A stretch of 64,000 bases of DNA from BOKV01 sp041987205 (GCA_041987205.1 JBHIWX010000004.1:27159-91158); one strand, 5' to 3'. Positions 35,208 to 44,502 are shown, counted from the first letter of the stretch. Notes: generated by a model not told the origin, from the letters alone. Numbers and translations are program-made.

Positions 35208-37313
35208 ATGACGAAACTCTCGATCGAGCGCGCAATGGGCAAGGCGAAGGCCTTCGAACGCAAGGGCGAGCCCGGCCAGGCGCTGCGACACTATCAGGCT
35301 GTGCTGGACGCATTTCCGGGCAATGTCCGGGCGCGGCAGGCGATCGCGCGTCTTGGGCAAAACGGGTCGAATGTCGGTCTGGCCAATGTAGGGCGTGAGG
35401 GGCCACCCCGGGCGAAGCTCGAAGAGGCCATGCGCCTGTTCTCGCGCGGCGAGACGGGGGCAGCGCTTACGCTGTCCGGCCGGCTGGCGGCGCTCTTCCC
35501 GCAATCGGCGCATGTCTGGAACCTCGAAGGCACGCTGCGCGGCTCCGCCGGCGATAGTATGCGTGCCGAAGAAGCCTTCAGGCGCGTAATCGGCCTCGAT
35601 CCCGGCAATGCCGAGGCGCACAGCAATCTCGGCTTCATGCTGTTGCGCAGGGGCGAGACGAGGGCGGCGATCGAAAGCCTTAACGCGGCGCTTCGGCTCA
35701 AGCCGGATCACCCGCAGGCACACAACAATCTGGGCAATGCGCTGCTGGCGACGGGTGACGCGAAGGGTGCGGTCGCCAGCTACAGCAAGGCTATCGAAGG
35801 CGACGCCGGGCTCTTTCAGGCGCATGTCAATCTGGGCCATGCGCTACGCGAATTGGGCCAGCTCGATGAGGCAGTTACAAGCTACAACAACGCCCTGACA
35901 CTGCGGCCCGGCGATGCGGAGGTGCGTGCGCACAGCCTTCATCTGCGCCAATCCATCGGCGACTGGTCGATGCATGACAAGACGTTCGGGCAGGACGTAG
36001 CGCGGCTTGGTGTCAATGACGGGGCAGTTCCGCCCTTCCATGCGCTCGGGCTGGAGGACGATGCCGGGCGACAGCTGAAGCGCTCGATCAACTGGACACG
36101 GCAGAAACATCGCGGGATCCAGGCGACGACGTTCGAGGCACGTCCGGCGGGATCGCCGAAAGTCCGGATCGGCTATTTCTCGGCGGATTTCCACGATCAC
36201 GCGACGATGCATCTGATGGCTGGTCTCCTGAGGGAGCACGACCGGTCCAGCTTCGAGATCTATCTCTACCGGTTCGGTGGGCAGGAAATGGGTCTCTGGC
36301 GCACATTTCTGGCGACGCACAGCGATCTGCTGCGCGAGGTCCACGATCTGTCCGACTTGGCAATTGTGGAGATTGCCCGCGCCGACGGGCTGGACATTGC
36401 GATCGACCTGAAGGGTTACACGCGGGAGAACCGCTCCGGCATCTTCGCGCGACGTATCGCGCCGTTGCAGATCTCCTATCTGGGCTATCCCGGGTCGATG
36501 GGCGCGGATTTCATGGACTATCTCGTTGCCGACCGGATCGTCATCCCGGAACGCGAACGCGGGCATTACAGCGAGAAAGTGATCAGCCTGCCGGGCAGCT
36601 ACCAGCCGAACGACGAACAACGGGAAATCGCGCCGGAGGTTACGACCCGCGCCGATCACGGCCTGCCCGAGACAGGTTTCGTGTTCTGCTGTTTCAATCA
36701 GAGCTACAAGATCACGCCGCGCGAATTCGACATCTGGATGCGCGTTCTGGGCAAGGTGCCGGGCAGCGTGCTCTGGCTCTTGCGCTCGAACCGTTGGGCC
36801 GAGACCAATCTCCGGCGCGAAGCGGAACATCGGGGTGTCGCCGGCGAGCGCCTGGTGTTCGCGGAAAAGCTGCCGCATGCCCGGCATCTGGCGCGGCATA
36901 TCCACGCCGATCTGTTCGTCGATACCTTCGCCTGCAACGCCCACACGACCGCGAGCGATGCGCTTTGGGCCGGCCTGCCGGTCGTGACCCTGGCGGGCGG
37001 ACAATTCGCGGCTCGCGTCGCGGCAAGCCTGCTGCATGCCGTCGGGCTTACGGAACTGGCGACCGAAAACGAAGCAGATTACGAGCGCCTCGTTCTCGAG
37101 CTTGCGCGTGACCCCGCGCGACTCGCGACGATCCGGTCGCGGCTTGCCGAAAACCGGCAAAGCCATGCCCTGTTCGACACGAAACGCTATGCGTGCAATT
37201 TCGAGAAGGCGCTGCAGCTTGCCCATGCGCGACGGGTCGATGGGCACGCGCCCGCCGATCTCGATATCGGCAACACCGAACAAGAGCGGTCGTCGCACGG
37301 AAGCCGGGGGTAA
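35208..37313 (+). CDS. TPR-repeat O-GlcNAc transferase-like glycosyltransferase (SPINDLY/GT41 family)
   Basis: From the ATG at 35208 (GGCGGAGAA upstream) the protein is 701 aa. Residues ~1-270 are tetratricopeptide repeats, several near-canonical (for example AHSNLGFMLLRRGETRAAIES). Residues ~320-680 form the GT41 catalytic domain, with KVRIGYFSADFHDHA, QISYLGYPGSMGADFMDYLVADRIVIP and the nucleotide-binding HTTASDALWAGLPVVTL. Family members transfer GlcNAc or fucose to Ser/Thr; bacterial ones often modify flagellin or surface proteins. The target here is unknown. Its stop overlaps the next start (TAATG), coupling it to a sulfotransferase-like gene. Confidence 0.88.
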   Translation: MTKLSIERAMGKAKAFERKGEPGQALRHYQAVLDAFPGNVRARQAIARLGQNGSNVGLANVGREGPPRAKLEEAMRLFSRGETGAALTLSGRLAALFPQSAHVWNLEGTLRGSAGDSMRAEEAFRRVIGLDPGNAEAHSNLGFMLLRRGETRAAIESLNAALRLKPDHPQAHNNLGNALLATGDAKGAVASYSKAIEGDAGLFQAHVNLGHALRELGQLDEAVTSYNNALTLRPGDAEVRAHSLHLRQSIGDWSMHDKTFGQDVARLGVNDGAVPPFHALGLEDDAGRQLKRSINWTRQKHRGIQATTFEARPAGSPKVRIGYFSADFHDHATMHLMAGLLREHDRSSFEIYLYRFGGQEMGLWRTFLATHSDLLREVHDLSDLAIVEIARADGLDIAIDLKGYTRENRSGIFARRIAPLQISYLGYPGSMGADFMDYLVADRIVIPERERGHYSEKVISLPGSYQPNDEQREIAPEVTTRADHGLPETGFVFCCFNQSYKITPREFDIWMRVLGKVPGSVLWLLRSNRWAETNLRREAEHRGVAGERLVFAEKLPHARHLARHIHADLFVDTFACNAHTTASDALWAGLPVVTLAGGQFAARVAASLLHAVGLTELATENEADYERLVLELARDPARLATIRSRLAENRQSHALFDTKRYACNFEKALQLAHARRVDGHAPADLDIGNTEQERSSHGSRG

Positions 37314-38098
37314 TGACAAAGACTGTATTCACCATCAGCGCCGGGCGAACCGGAACCGCGTGGCTTGCCGCGTTCCTGGACCGCAACGGCTTCGCCCCCT
37401 GCATCCACGAACCGCTGGCAATCGAGGATTTCGGCGTGAACATGCCCGATATCCGGCTCATGCGGGGTTTCAATACTCATGGCAACCACGACGAGGTGCA
37501 GCAGTTCTGGCGCCGGAAAATCGAGGCGGTATCAACTCGAGTACGTTACGGGGAAACCAATCACACGCTCGCGAAATGCGGGCTGGTCGAAAACCTCGCG
37601 GAATCGGAACTTGCCGGCGATGCCACGCTCATCATCCTGCGCCGCGATCTGGCGCGCCAGGCGCTGAGCTATCTCGTCCGGAACGATTTCGGCAACATCA
37701 CGATCGCATGGCAGTGGTATCTGCACCCCAGCTATCCGCGCAAGATCATAAATCCCGAAGCCTTTCTGTCGAAGGGCCAGATCGGGCTGGCGCTGTGGTA
37801 TTGCTACGAGATGGAAGCGCGCATGGCCTATTACAAACGCCGCTACGGCGATCGATTGCATATGGTCGAGGCAAAGCTCGAAGACATCACCCAGCCCGAA
37901 GGCGCGAAACGCCTACTCGCGCAACTCGGCATCGGTGGCGCGGCTGACCTTCCGGAACGCACGAACGAAAATCCGACCGTGGCACCCGATGCGCTGAAAG
38001 CCAAGATCACGAACATCGTCGAGTCATCGAATTTCGATGCAGACAGGCTTGCCGGTGAGGCCATTGCGGCGGGCTTCAGCTTCGACCTGAAGCCGTAG
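37313..38098 (+). CDS. Sulfotransferase-like protein
   Basis: 261-aa protein from the ATG at 37313, overlapping the glycosyltransferase stop. It opens with FTISAGRTGTAWLAAFLDRN, a P-loop-like 5'-phosphosulfate-binding motif. It then has LIILRRDLARQALSYLVRNDF, which fits the 3'-phosphate-binding region of PAPS sulfotransferases. No signal peptide, so probably cytoplasmic. Coupling to a GT41 enzyme suggests a sulfated glycan or glycoprotein, which is inference. The family call rests on motif layout only. Confidence 0.68.
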   Translation: MTKTVFTISAGRTGTAWLAAFLDRNGFAPCIHEPLAIEDFGVNMPDIRLMRGFNTHGNHDEVQQFWRRKIEAVSTRVRYGETNHTLAKCGLVENLAESELAGDATLIILRRDLARQALSYLVRNDFGNITIAWQWYLHPSYPRKIINPEAFLSKGQIGLALWYCYEMEARMAYYKRRYGDRLHMVEAKLEDITQPEGAKRLLAQLGIGGAADLPERTNENPTVAPDALKAKITNIVESSNFDADRLAGEAIAAGFSFDLKP

Positions 38099-38239
38099 GT
38101 TCGCACCGTCACCGCGGCGTGAACGCTTCGTCACCCCGCCCGTGATTTGCCGCAAGGGCGTCCGCGTCCCATATTCCGCCACAAGTTGCGTGAAAAGCGC
38201 CGCGCCGTCACAAGGGCGCCGGCCAAGGAGACTGTTCCC

Positions 38240-39151
38240 ATGTCCATTCGTCCCGTATCGCGTGTCATCGATGCCCAGCCGACCCTTGAAGGCGCCGGTG
38301 TGCATCTTCATCGCGGCTTCGGCTTTTCCGAGCCGCATCTGGCCGATCCGTTCCTGCTGTTCGACGATTTCCGCAATGAGCGCCCCGCCGACTACATGGC
38401 CGGCTTTCCCTGGCACCCGCATCGCGGCATCGAGACGATTACCTATGTCTTGGCCGGTTCGGTCGAGCATGGCGACAGCCTCGGCAATCGCGGCATGCTG
38501 GAGGCCGGCGACGTGCAATGGATGACGGCCGGCAGCGGCATCATGCATCAGGAAATGCCGCAGGGCGATGCGTCCGGGCGCATGCACGGATTCCAGCTCT
38601 GGGCGAACCTGCCGCGCGATCTGAAGATGACCGATCCGCGCTATCAGGACGTCAAGTCGGCCGAAATCCCGAACCTTGTCGACGATGACGGCACGACGAT
38701 CCGAGTCGTGGTCGGCGACTACAAGGGCAAGGCCGGGCCGGTCGACGGCGTGGCGGCGGAGCCGAACTATTTCGACATCTCAATTCCTGCCGGCAAGACC
38801 AAACGCTTCAAGGTCGACACCTATCGCAAGGCCTTCGCCTATGTGTTCGCCGGTTCCGGTACGTTCCGCGATGCTTCCGAGCCTTTCGGCGTGCTGACGG
38901 AGAAGGAATTCGAGGGCAGGGAATTGCTGATCCGCGAAACCGTCGGCAACCGTTCCATGGTGCTGTTCGGCACCGGCGACGAGGTGGTGGTGACGGCGGG
39001 CGAGGAAGGCATGCGCTTCCTGCTGGTCTCGGGCGCGCCGATCCAGGAACCGGTCGCCTGGCACGGGCCGATCGTGATGAACACGCGCGAAGAGCTGATG
39101 CAGGCCATGCGTGAATTGCAGAGCGGCGATTTCATCAAGAAGAGCGCCTGA
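38240..39151 (+). CDS. Pirin family protein
   Basis: Bicupin of 303 aa. The ATG at 38240 (MSIRPVSRVIDAQ) has AAGGAGA upstream; the open frame further upstream is spurious. The N-terminal metal-binding cupin has FPWHPHRGIETITYVLAGS and GDVQWMTAGSGIMHQE, giving three His and one Glu ligand. Bacterial pirins variously act as quercetinases or interact with pyruvate dehydrogenase; no function can be assigned here. A strong terminator follows. Confidence 0.92.
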   Translation: MSIRPVSRVIDAQPTLEGAGVHLHRGFGFSEPHLADPFLLFDDFRNERPADYMAGFPWHPHRGIETITYVLAGSVEHGDSLGNRGMLEAGDVQWMTAGSGIMHQEMPQGDASGRMHGFQLWANLPRDLKMTDPRYQDVKSAEIPNLVDDDGTTIRVVVGDYKGKAGPVDGVAAEPNYFDISIPAGKTKRFKVDTYRKAFAYVFAGSGTFRDASEPFGVLTEKEFEGRELLIRETVGNRSMVLFGTGDEVVVTAGEEGMRFLLVSGAPIQEPVAWHGPIVMNTREELMQAMRELQSGDFIKKSA

Positions 39152-39175
39152 CGCCACTGGCGTGACATCTGTCGA

Positions 39176-39205
39176 GGGCGGCCCCGTCAACGGGCCGCCC
39201 TTTTT
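39176..39205 (+). terminator. Intrinsic terminator after pirin
   Basis: A GC-rich stem (39176-39186 with 39191-39200, one bulged C) with a short TCAA loop is followed by five T. Confidence 0.87.
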
Positions 39206-39263
39206 CGTTGCCCTTACAATTCGCGTGCGCCCGCTTTATATCCGGCGCCAGGAGACAAGGCCG

Positions 39264-39692
39264 ATGGCAATCGAGGATACCACCGGACTGTGGCGCGAAC
39301 GGCTTTCCCCGGCACTCGACGATATCGAGGCGCTGGCGCGGGACGCCTATGCGCAATTGCCGGATGGTTTCCGCTCGCTGACCGGCGATGTCGTGATCAT
39401 CGTGGCAGACTTTCCCGAAGACGACGTGCTCGACGCGCTGGGCCTCGAATCGCCCTTCGACCTGCTCGGCCTGTTCGAGGGGCGACAGGTCGCGGAGAAA
39501 TGGAACCCGGTCAGCGGCGAGTTTCCCAACCGGATCACGCTCTATCGCCGGCCGATGCTCGATTACTGGGCCGACCACGAAGATACGCTGGGCGAGATCG
39601 TGACCCATGTGCTGATCCACGAGATCGGCCATCATTTCGGTCTGTCGGACGACGACATGGCGCATATCGAGGCAAGCGCAGGCATAAGCTGA
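39264..39692 (+). CDS. Zincin-like metallopeptidase family protein (DUF1025)
   Basis: 142-aa protein from the ATG at 39264 (MAIEDTTGLWRERL). The C-terminal motif HEIGHHFGLSDDDM has the HExxH zinc ligands and a downstream acidic ligand of the minimal zincin fold. VVIIVADFPEDDVLDALG and NRITLYRRPMLDYW are also family features. No signal peptide or membrane segment; activity on a substrate is not shown for the family. It stands between the pirin terminator and the dehydrogenase gene. Confidence 0.88.
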   Translation: MAIEDTTGLWRERLSPALDDIEALARDAYAQLPDGFRSLTGDVVIIVADFPEDDVLDALGLESPFDLLGLFEGRQVAEKWNPVSGEFPNRITLYRRPMLDYWADHEDTLGEIVTHVLIHEIGHHFGLSDDDMAHIEASAGIS

Positions 39693-39731
39693 CAAGGGGC
39701 AGGACAGAGGGCAGTAGCGGAGGAGGGAAGC

Positions 39732-40634
39732 ATGGGCAAACCGGTTATCGGTTTCATCGGCGTGGGCCTGATGGGCCACGGCATGGCGAAGAACATCGTC
39801 GAGAAGGGCCACGAACTGGTGGTGATGGGCCACCGCAATCGGGAGCCGGTCGATGATCTGATCGGGCGCGGGGCGAAGGAAGCCGCCAGTCCGCGCGAAC
39901 TCGCCGAACAATGCGACATCGTGCATCTGTGCGTGACCGGCAGTCCCCAAGTCGAGGCCATCGTGCGTGGGCCGGACGGGCTGATCGCCTCGGGCAGGCA
40001 AGGCCTGATCGTCATCGACTGCTCGACATCGGATCCGGTCTCGACGCTGCAGCTTGCCGAAGAACTCGCCGCGGCGAACATGGCGATGGCCGATGCGCCG
40101 TTGTCGCGCACGCCGAAGGAGGCGGAGGCCGGCACGCTCGACACCATGGTCGGGGCCGATCCGCAAACTTTCGAGACCATCCGCCCGGTGCTGGCATGCT
40201 GGGCTGCGGTGATTACCCATCTGGGCGAGGTCGGGCTCGGCCACAAGATGAAGCTGATCAACAATTTCATCGCGATGGGCTATGCATCGATCTATGCCGA
40301 GGCGCTGGCGATTGCGCGCAGGAACGGGCTCACCGCCGAGCAGGTCGATTCCGTGATCGCGCCGGGGCGCATGGCCTGCGGGTTCTACGAGACCTTCATG
40401 AAATGGACGCTGGAGCGCGACGAGAATGCGCACCGATTCACGATTCGCAATGCCCACAAGGACATGCGCTATCTCGCCAACATGGCCAATGCGTCGGGCT
40501 CGGTGAACCCCATGCAGGCCGTGATCAAGAACGGCTTCGCGGCGATGGAGGCGGCCGGCCATGGCGAGCGTTACGTGCCGATGCTGGCCGACTTCATTGC
40601 GGAGACGAACGGGCTGGACAGCCCGGCGGACTGA
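39732..40634 (+). CDS. NAD(P)-dependent beta-hydroxyacid dehydrogenase (3-hydroxyisobutyrate dehydrogenase-like)
   Basis: 300-aa oxidoreductase. The Rossmann motif GFIGVGLMGHGMAKN is at residues 7-21, followed by VHLCVTGSPQVEAIV. The substrate-binding DCSTSDP and the catalytic lysine in GLGHKMKLINNF complete the family pattern. Substrates of the family range from 3-hydroxyisobutyrate to tartronate semialdehyde and succinic semialdehyde; I cannot choose. AGGAGGG upstream supports the start. It converges on the small DUF1737 gene. Confidence 0.9.
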   Translation: MGKPVIGFIGVGLMGHGMAKNIVEKGHELVVMGHRNREPVDDLIGRGAKEAASPRELAEQCDIVHLCVTGSPQVEAIVRGPDGLIASGRQGLIVIDCSTSDPVSTLQLAEELAAANMAMADAPLSRTPKEAEAGTLDTMVGADPQTFETIRPVLACWAAVITHLGEVGLGHKMKLINNFIAMGYASIYAEALAIARRNGLTAEQVDSVIAPGRMACGFYETFMKWTLERDENAHRFTIRNAHKDMRYLANMANASGSVNPMQAVIKNGFAAMEAAGHGERYVPMLADFIAETNGLDSPAD

Positions 40635-40676
40635 CCGGCCGATTCAGCCGGCTGATAGCAATGTAGTTGCCGGCGA

Positions 40677-40883
40677 TCAGTATTCGCCCAGCTTGCGCTC
40701 CGGATCGTAGGTGTCATCGGTCTGCTTGGTGACGGCCTGGCCGCAGCGCATGACGCCCTGTCCGGCGTCGAAGGCATAGACGGGCGCGCCGTGCAGGCTC
40801 CACCCTTCCGACAGCGCCTTCGTCACCTTGTGACAGAAGCTCGAATCGTCGGGTCCGGTGAGAAAGCGGTAGATCGTGGTCAT
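40677..40883 (-). CDS. DUF1737 small protein
   Basis: 68-aa protein from the ATG at 40883 (MTTIYRFLTGPDDSSFCHKV). The compact pattern YRFLTGPDD, GWSLHGAPVY, and MRCGQAV matches DUF1737, whose function is unknown. The larger open frame extending to 41072 is only read-through from antisense of the lyase gene. It lies ten bases downstream of the CitE-like gene and is probably co-transcribed. Confidence 0.82.
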   Translation of the reverse strand: MTTIYRFLTGPDDSSFCHKVTKALSEGWSLHGAPVYAFDAGQGVMRCGQAVTKQTDDTYDPERKLGEY

Positions 40884-40893
40884 TTCGGTTCCG

Positions 40894-41763
40894 TTATCGA
40901 TCAAACAGGGATTGGGCTTCGAGCAGGCGCCTGGCCGAATCCAGATGCAGGCGCTCGACCATCTCTCCATTGAGCGAGATGGCACCGCGCTCCGCGTTGT
41001 CCGGCTGATCGAAGGCTTCGACGATGCGCGCGGCGCGCTCGAATTCGGCGGTGTCGGGCGTGAAGGCGGCATTGGCCGGCTCGATTTGCGAGGGATGGAT
41101 CAGCGTCTTGCCGTCGAAGCCGAGGTCCACGGCCTGCGCGCATTCGGCGGCGAACCCCTCCAGATCGCGGAAATTGTTGTAGACGCCGTCGAGCACGAAC
41201 AGGCCATTGGCGCGAGCGGCGGCGAGAACGGTCATGAACCACGGAATCATCGCCATGCGGCCCGGCTTCATGGGCACGCCGGTCGATTTCGCCAGATCGT
41301 TGGGGCCGAGGACGAGGCATTCGAGCCGTGGCGTGGCGTCGGCGATACCGGCGATCGCGACCAGCGCCTTCGGACTTTCGATCATCGCCCACAACCGGGC
41401 CGACGATCCGGCATCGACCAGCATGCCGGCGACGTCGCCGACGACATCGGCGTCCTCGACCTTGGGCAGCAGGATGGCGTCCGGGGAACATTCCAGCGCG
41501 ATCCTCAGGTCTTCGGCGAAGGTGTCGCTGCCGGCGACAGAGGTGCGGACGATGCTTTCGCGACGGCCGAAATCGGCACCCTTCACCTGCGTACGCAGAT
41601 TGTCGTGCGCCACTGTGCGCTCTTCCGGGCCGACGGAATCCTCCAGATCGAAGATCACGGCGTCGGCGGGCAGCGTCCGCGCCTTGTCCAGCGCGCGGGC
41701 ATTGGAGGCGGGCATGAAAAGGGCGGAACGGCGCGGGCGCCAGTCGGGGGCGAGAAATGTCAT
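40894..41763 (-). CDS. HpcH/HpaI aldolase / citrate lyase beta (CitE)-like protein
   Basis: 289-aa TIM-barrel lyase. The ATG at 41763 (MTFLAPDWRPRRSALF) begins the family N-terminus LFMPASNARALDKA. DAVIFDLEDSVGPEER supplies acidic metal ligands, AMIESPKALVAI the second Glu, and KTLIHPSQIEPAN the C-terminal signature. Relatives include malyl-CoA/mesaconyl-CoA lyases, (3S)-malyl-CoA thioesterase and CitE-like enzymes; no partner genes for citrate lyase are present. It is divergent from leuD. Confidence 0.88.
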   Translation of the reverse strand: MTFLAPDWRPRRSALFMPASNARALDKARTLPADAVIFDLEDSVGPEERTVAHDNLRTQVKGADFGRRESIVRTSVAGSDTFAEDLRIALECSPDAILLPKVEDADVVGDVAGMLVDAGSSARLWAMIESPKALVAIAGIADATPRLECLVLGPNDLAKSTGVPMKPGRMAMIPWFMTVLAAARANGLFVLDGVYNNFRDLEGFAAECAQAVDLGFDGKTLIHPSQIEPANAAFTPDTAEFERAARIVEAFDQPDNAERGAISLNGEMVERLHLDSARRLLEAQSLFDR

Positions 41764-41895
41764 GGGCGTGTTGTTTCCGCTTCCGCGCGAAGTTGCAAGA
41801 GGCCGCGAAGGCCGGTGCTGCACCGTTGGCATTGATGAAACCGGTCTGGCGGTGTACATCCGCCCCGACCTTCCAACGAACGATCCGGAAATCCC

Positions 41896-42501
41896 ATGGA
41901 CAAATTCACCACGCTGACCGCCGTTGCCGCGCCGCTTCCCATCGTCAATGTCGACACCGACATGATCATCCCGAAGGATTATCTCAAGACGATCAAGCGC
42001 ACCGGACTCGGCAAGGGCCTGTTCTCGGAGATGCGCTATCTGGACGATGGCAGCGACAATCCGGATTTCGTTCTGAACAAGCCGGCCTACAAGGGCGCCA
42101 AGATCATTGTGGCGGGCGACAATTTCGGCTGCGGCTCGAGCCGCGAGCATGCCCCCTGGGCGCTGCTCGATTTCGGCATCCGCTGCGTGATCTCGACCTC
42201 GTTCGCCGACATTTTCTACAACAATTGCTTCAAGAACGGCATCCTGCCGATCAAGGTCTCGCCGGAAGAGCTCGAAAAGCTGATGGATGATGCCAAGCGC
42301 GGCGCCAACGCCACGCTGACGGTCGATCTCGAAACGCAAACCATCAAGGGCCCGGACGGCGGCGCGATTGCCTTCGACATCGACCCCGATTTGCGGCACC
42401 GGCTGCTGAACGGCATCGACGACATCGGCGAGACGCTCGAGAAGGCGCCTGCGATCGCGACCTTCGAGCACACCATGGCCGAAGACCGGCCCTGGGTCTG
42501 A
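41896..42501 (+). CDS. leuD: 3-isopropylmalate dehydratase small subunit
   Basis: Swivel-domain subunit of isopropylmalate isomerase in leucine synthesis. The 201-aa protein has the NVDTDMIIPKDYLK and DNFGCGSSREHAPWAL motifs, the latter binding substrate, and FADIFYNNCFKNGILPI. Length matches the proteobacterial form. The large subunit leuC is not in the window. leuB is the second gene downstream, separated by a small membrane protein. Confidence 0.95.
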   Translation: MDKFTTLTAVAAPLPIVNVDTDMIIPKDYLKTIKRTGLGKGLFSEMRYLDDGSDNPDFVLNKPAYKGAKIIVAGDNFGCGSSREHAPWALLDFGIRCVISTSFADIFYNNCFKNGILPIKVSPEELEKLMDDAKRGANATLTVDLETQTIKGPDGGAIAFDIDPDLRHRLLNGIDDIGETLEKAPAIATFEHTMAEDRPWV

Positions 42502-42520
42502 GTGCTGGAAGGAAGCAGCG

Positions 42521-42760
42521 TTGAAACCTTTCCTGCCGGACCGTTACGAGCATGTCGCCTTCGGCCTGCTATTGTCGGGCATGATGTCGTTTCTGGTGTC
42601 GGGCTTTTCGACATTGCTGGCCGTGGGCTTGTCCGCCCATTTTCCTGCCACCTGGATGCGCGCCTGGCTGCCGAGCTGGGCGCTCGCCTTCCCGGTGGTG
42701 CTGTTTGTCGCGCCCCTGGTCAGGCGCATCATCCATCGCATCGTCATTCCGCGCGGCTGA
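42521..42760 (+). CDS. DUF2798 small membrane protein
   Basis: 79-aa protein with two hydrophobic helices (about 11-35 and 47-70) and a basic C-terminus, as in DUF2798. It starts with TTG at 42521, supported by GGAAGGAAG just upstream. It is inserted between leuD and leuB in the same direction, 19 and 34 bases from its neighbours, so it is probably co-transcribed with the leucine genes. Function unknown. Confidence 0.78.
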   Translation: MKPFLPDRYEHVAFGLLLSGMMSFLVSGFSTLLAVGLSAHFPATWMRAWLPSWALAFPVVLFVAPLVRRIIHRIVIPRG

Positions 42761-42794
42761 GGCCGCACCATATCGATCAACAAGGTAAATACCC

Positions 42795-43907
42795 ATGCCC
42801 GCACGCAATCTCGTCCTTTTTCCCGGAGACGGCATCGGCCCCGAAGCAATGGCCGAGGTGGAAAAGATCATCGCCTGGATGAACGACGCCAGGGGCGCCG
42901 GCTTTACGACCGAGAAGGGACTCGTCGGTGGTTCGGCCTATGACGCCCATGGCCAGTCGATCTCGGAAGAGGACATGGCCAAGGCGATGGCGGCCGATGC
43001 AGTGCTGTTCGGTGCGGTGGGCGGCCCGAAATGGGATGGCGTGCCCTATGAGGTGCGTCCGGAGGCCGGCCTGCTCAGGCTGCGCAAGGACATGGAACTG
43101 TTCGCCAATCTTCGCCCGGCGATCTGCTATCCGGCGCTGGCCGATTCCTCCTCGCTCAAGCGGGAAGTGGTCGAGGGCCTCGATATCCTGATTGTGCGCG
43201 AACTGACCGGCGGCGTCTATTTCGGCGAGCCCAAGACCATCACCGAACTCGGCAATGGCCAGAAGCGGGCAATCGACACGCAGGTCTACGATACCTACGA
43301 GATCGAGCGTATTTCCGGCGTCGCCTTCGAACTGGCGCGCACGCGGGCCAACAAGGTCTGCTCGATGGAAAAGCGCAACGTCATGAAGTCGGGCGTGCTC
43401 TGGAACGAAGTCGTCACGGCGACGCACAAGGCGAAATATGCCGATGTCGAGCTTAGCCACATGCTGGCCGATGCCGGCGGCATGCAGCTCGTGCGCTGGC
43501 CCAAGCAGTTCGACGTCATCGTAACCGACAATCTGTTTGGCGACATGCTGTCGGACGTTGCGGCCATGCTGACCGGATCGCTCGGCATGCTGCCTTCCGC
43601 TTCGCTCGGCGCGCCCGACCCGACCACCGGCAAGCGCAAGGCGCTGTACGAGCCGGTTCACGGTTCGGCGCCCGACATCGCCGGCACGGGCAAGGCCAAT
43701 CCGATCGCCATGATCGCGTCCTTCGCGATGTGCCTGCGCTATTCCTTCGAGATGATCGCGGAGGCCGATGCGCTGGAAGCGGCGATCGCCGCCGTGCTCG
43801 ACAGCGGCACCCGTACGGGCGACATCATGGCCGAGGGTTGCCGCGAGGTCGGCACGACCGAGATGGGCGACGCCATTCTGGAGGCGTTTCAGGCGCGCCT
43901 CGCCTGA
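42795..43907 (+). CDS. leuB: 3-isopropylmalate dehydrogenase
   Basis: NAD-dependent oxidative decarboxylation of 3-isopropylmalate in leucine synthesis. The 370-aa protein has LFPGDGIGPEAMAEV at the N-terminus, the metal and substrate site VRELTGGVYFGEPK, and the DNLFGDMLSDVAAMLTGSLG and EPVHGSAPDIAGTGKANP signatures. The stop overlaps the next start (TGATG). Identity is firm. Confidence 0.96.
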   Translation: MPARNLVLFPGDGIGPEAMAEVEKIIAWMNDARGAGFTTEKGLVGGSAYDAHGQSISEEDMAKAMAADAVLFGAVGGPKWDGVPYEVRPEAGLLRLRKDMELFANLRPAICYPALADSSSLKREVVEGLDILIVRELTGGVYFGEPKTITELGNGQKRAIDTQVYDTYEIERISGVAFELARTRANKVCSMEKRNVMKSGVLWNEVVTATHKAKYADVELSHMLADAGGMQLVRWPKQFDVIVTDNLFGDMLSDVAAMLTGSLGMLPSASLGAPDPTTGKRKALYEPVHGSAPDIAGTGKANPIAMIASFAMCLRYSFEMIAEADALEAAIAAVLDSGTRTGDIMAEGCREVGTTEMGDAILEAFQARLA

Positions 43908-44380
43908 TGGCGGGGGCGGCCTCGTCTTTCTCGATCGGTGAGCGTTTCGCCGGCCTTGAGGGGCGATGGCGCCTGGAACGGCGATCGAGCGACGGTTCGC
44001 ATTTTTCCGGCGACGCGGTTTTCGTTCGTCAGGACGATGGGGGTTATCTCCTGCGCGAGGAGGGCAGGCTCCGGCTTGCCGGCGGTGAGGTCCTGTCCGC
44101 AAGGCGCGAATGGCTTTGGCGCCTGACGGAACCCGGCGAGATCGAGATCCATTATCCGCCGGAGGCTGGCGGCGGGCTCTATCATCGCTTCCTTCCGTTC
44201 GAACTGGCCGATTCCTGGACGGGCGAAGCCGATCACCTTTGCGGACAAGACGTCTATCGCGCGACCTACCGTCTGGGCGAGGACGAACTCGTCATATTTC
44301 ACACGGTAAAAGGCCCTGCCAAGGACTACGAACTCGACGCGCGCTACCGGCGCACGGCAGGTGCTGGGCAGCATGGTTAA
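43907..44380 (+). CDS. DUF6314 family protein
   Basis: 157-aa soluble protein from the ATG that overlaps the leuB stop. Features include FAGLEGRWRLERR near the N-terminus, alternating beta-strand sequence throughout, and VIFHTVKGPAKDYELDARYRR at the end, consistent with a small lipocalin-like barrel. The family name DUF6314 is from memory. Function unknown; coupling with leuB may be only positional. Confidence 0.7.
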   Translation: MAGAASSFSIGERFAGLEGRWRLERRSSDGSHFSGDAVFVRQDDGGYLLREEGRLRLAGGEVLSARREWLWRLTEPGEIEIHYPPEAGGGLYHRFLPFELADSWTGEADHLCGQDVYRATYRLGEDELVIFHTVKGPAKDYELDARYRRTAGAGQHG

Positions 44381-44502
44381 GAATGCGTTCGCCGGCCACC
44401 CCTCCGACTCCCGCATCCATTAACGGGAAAGTGAAGCCTGTCGGCTAGTCTGCGCCCTGCGACCGGGATTGCCGGCCGCTTGGTTGTCAGGCGGATTTTC
44501 CC

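Noticed and set aside
34770..38098. Genomic island integrated at tRNA-Gly
   Set aside because: There is no integrase, no visible repeat of the tRNA 3' end, and no clear composition shift in the two genes that follow.
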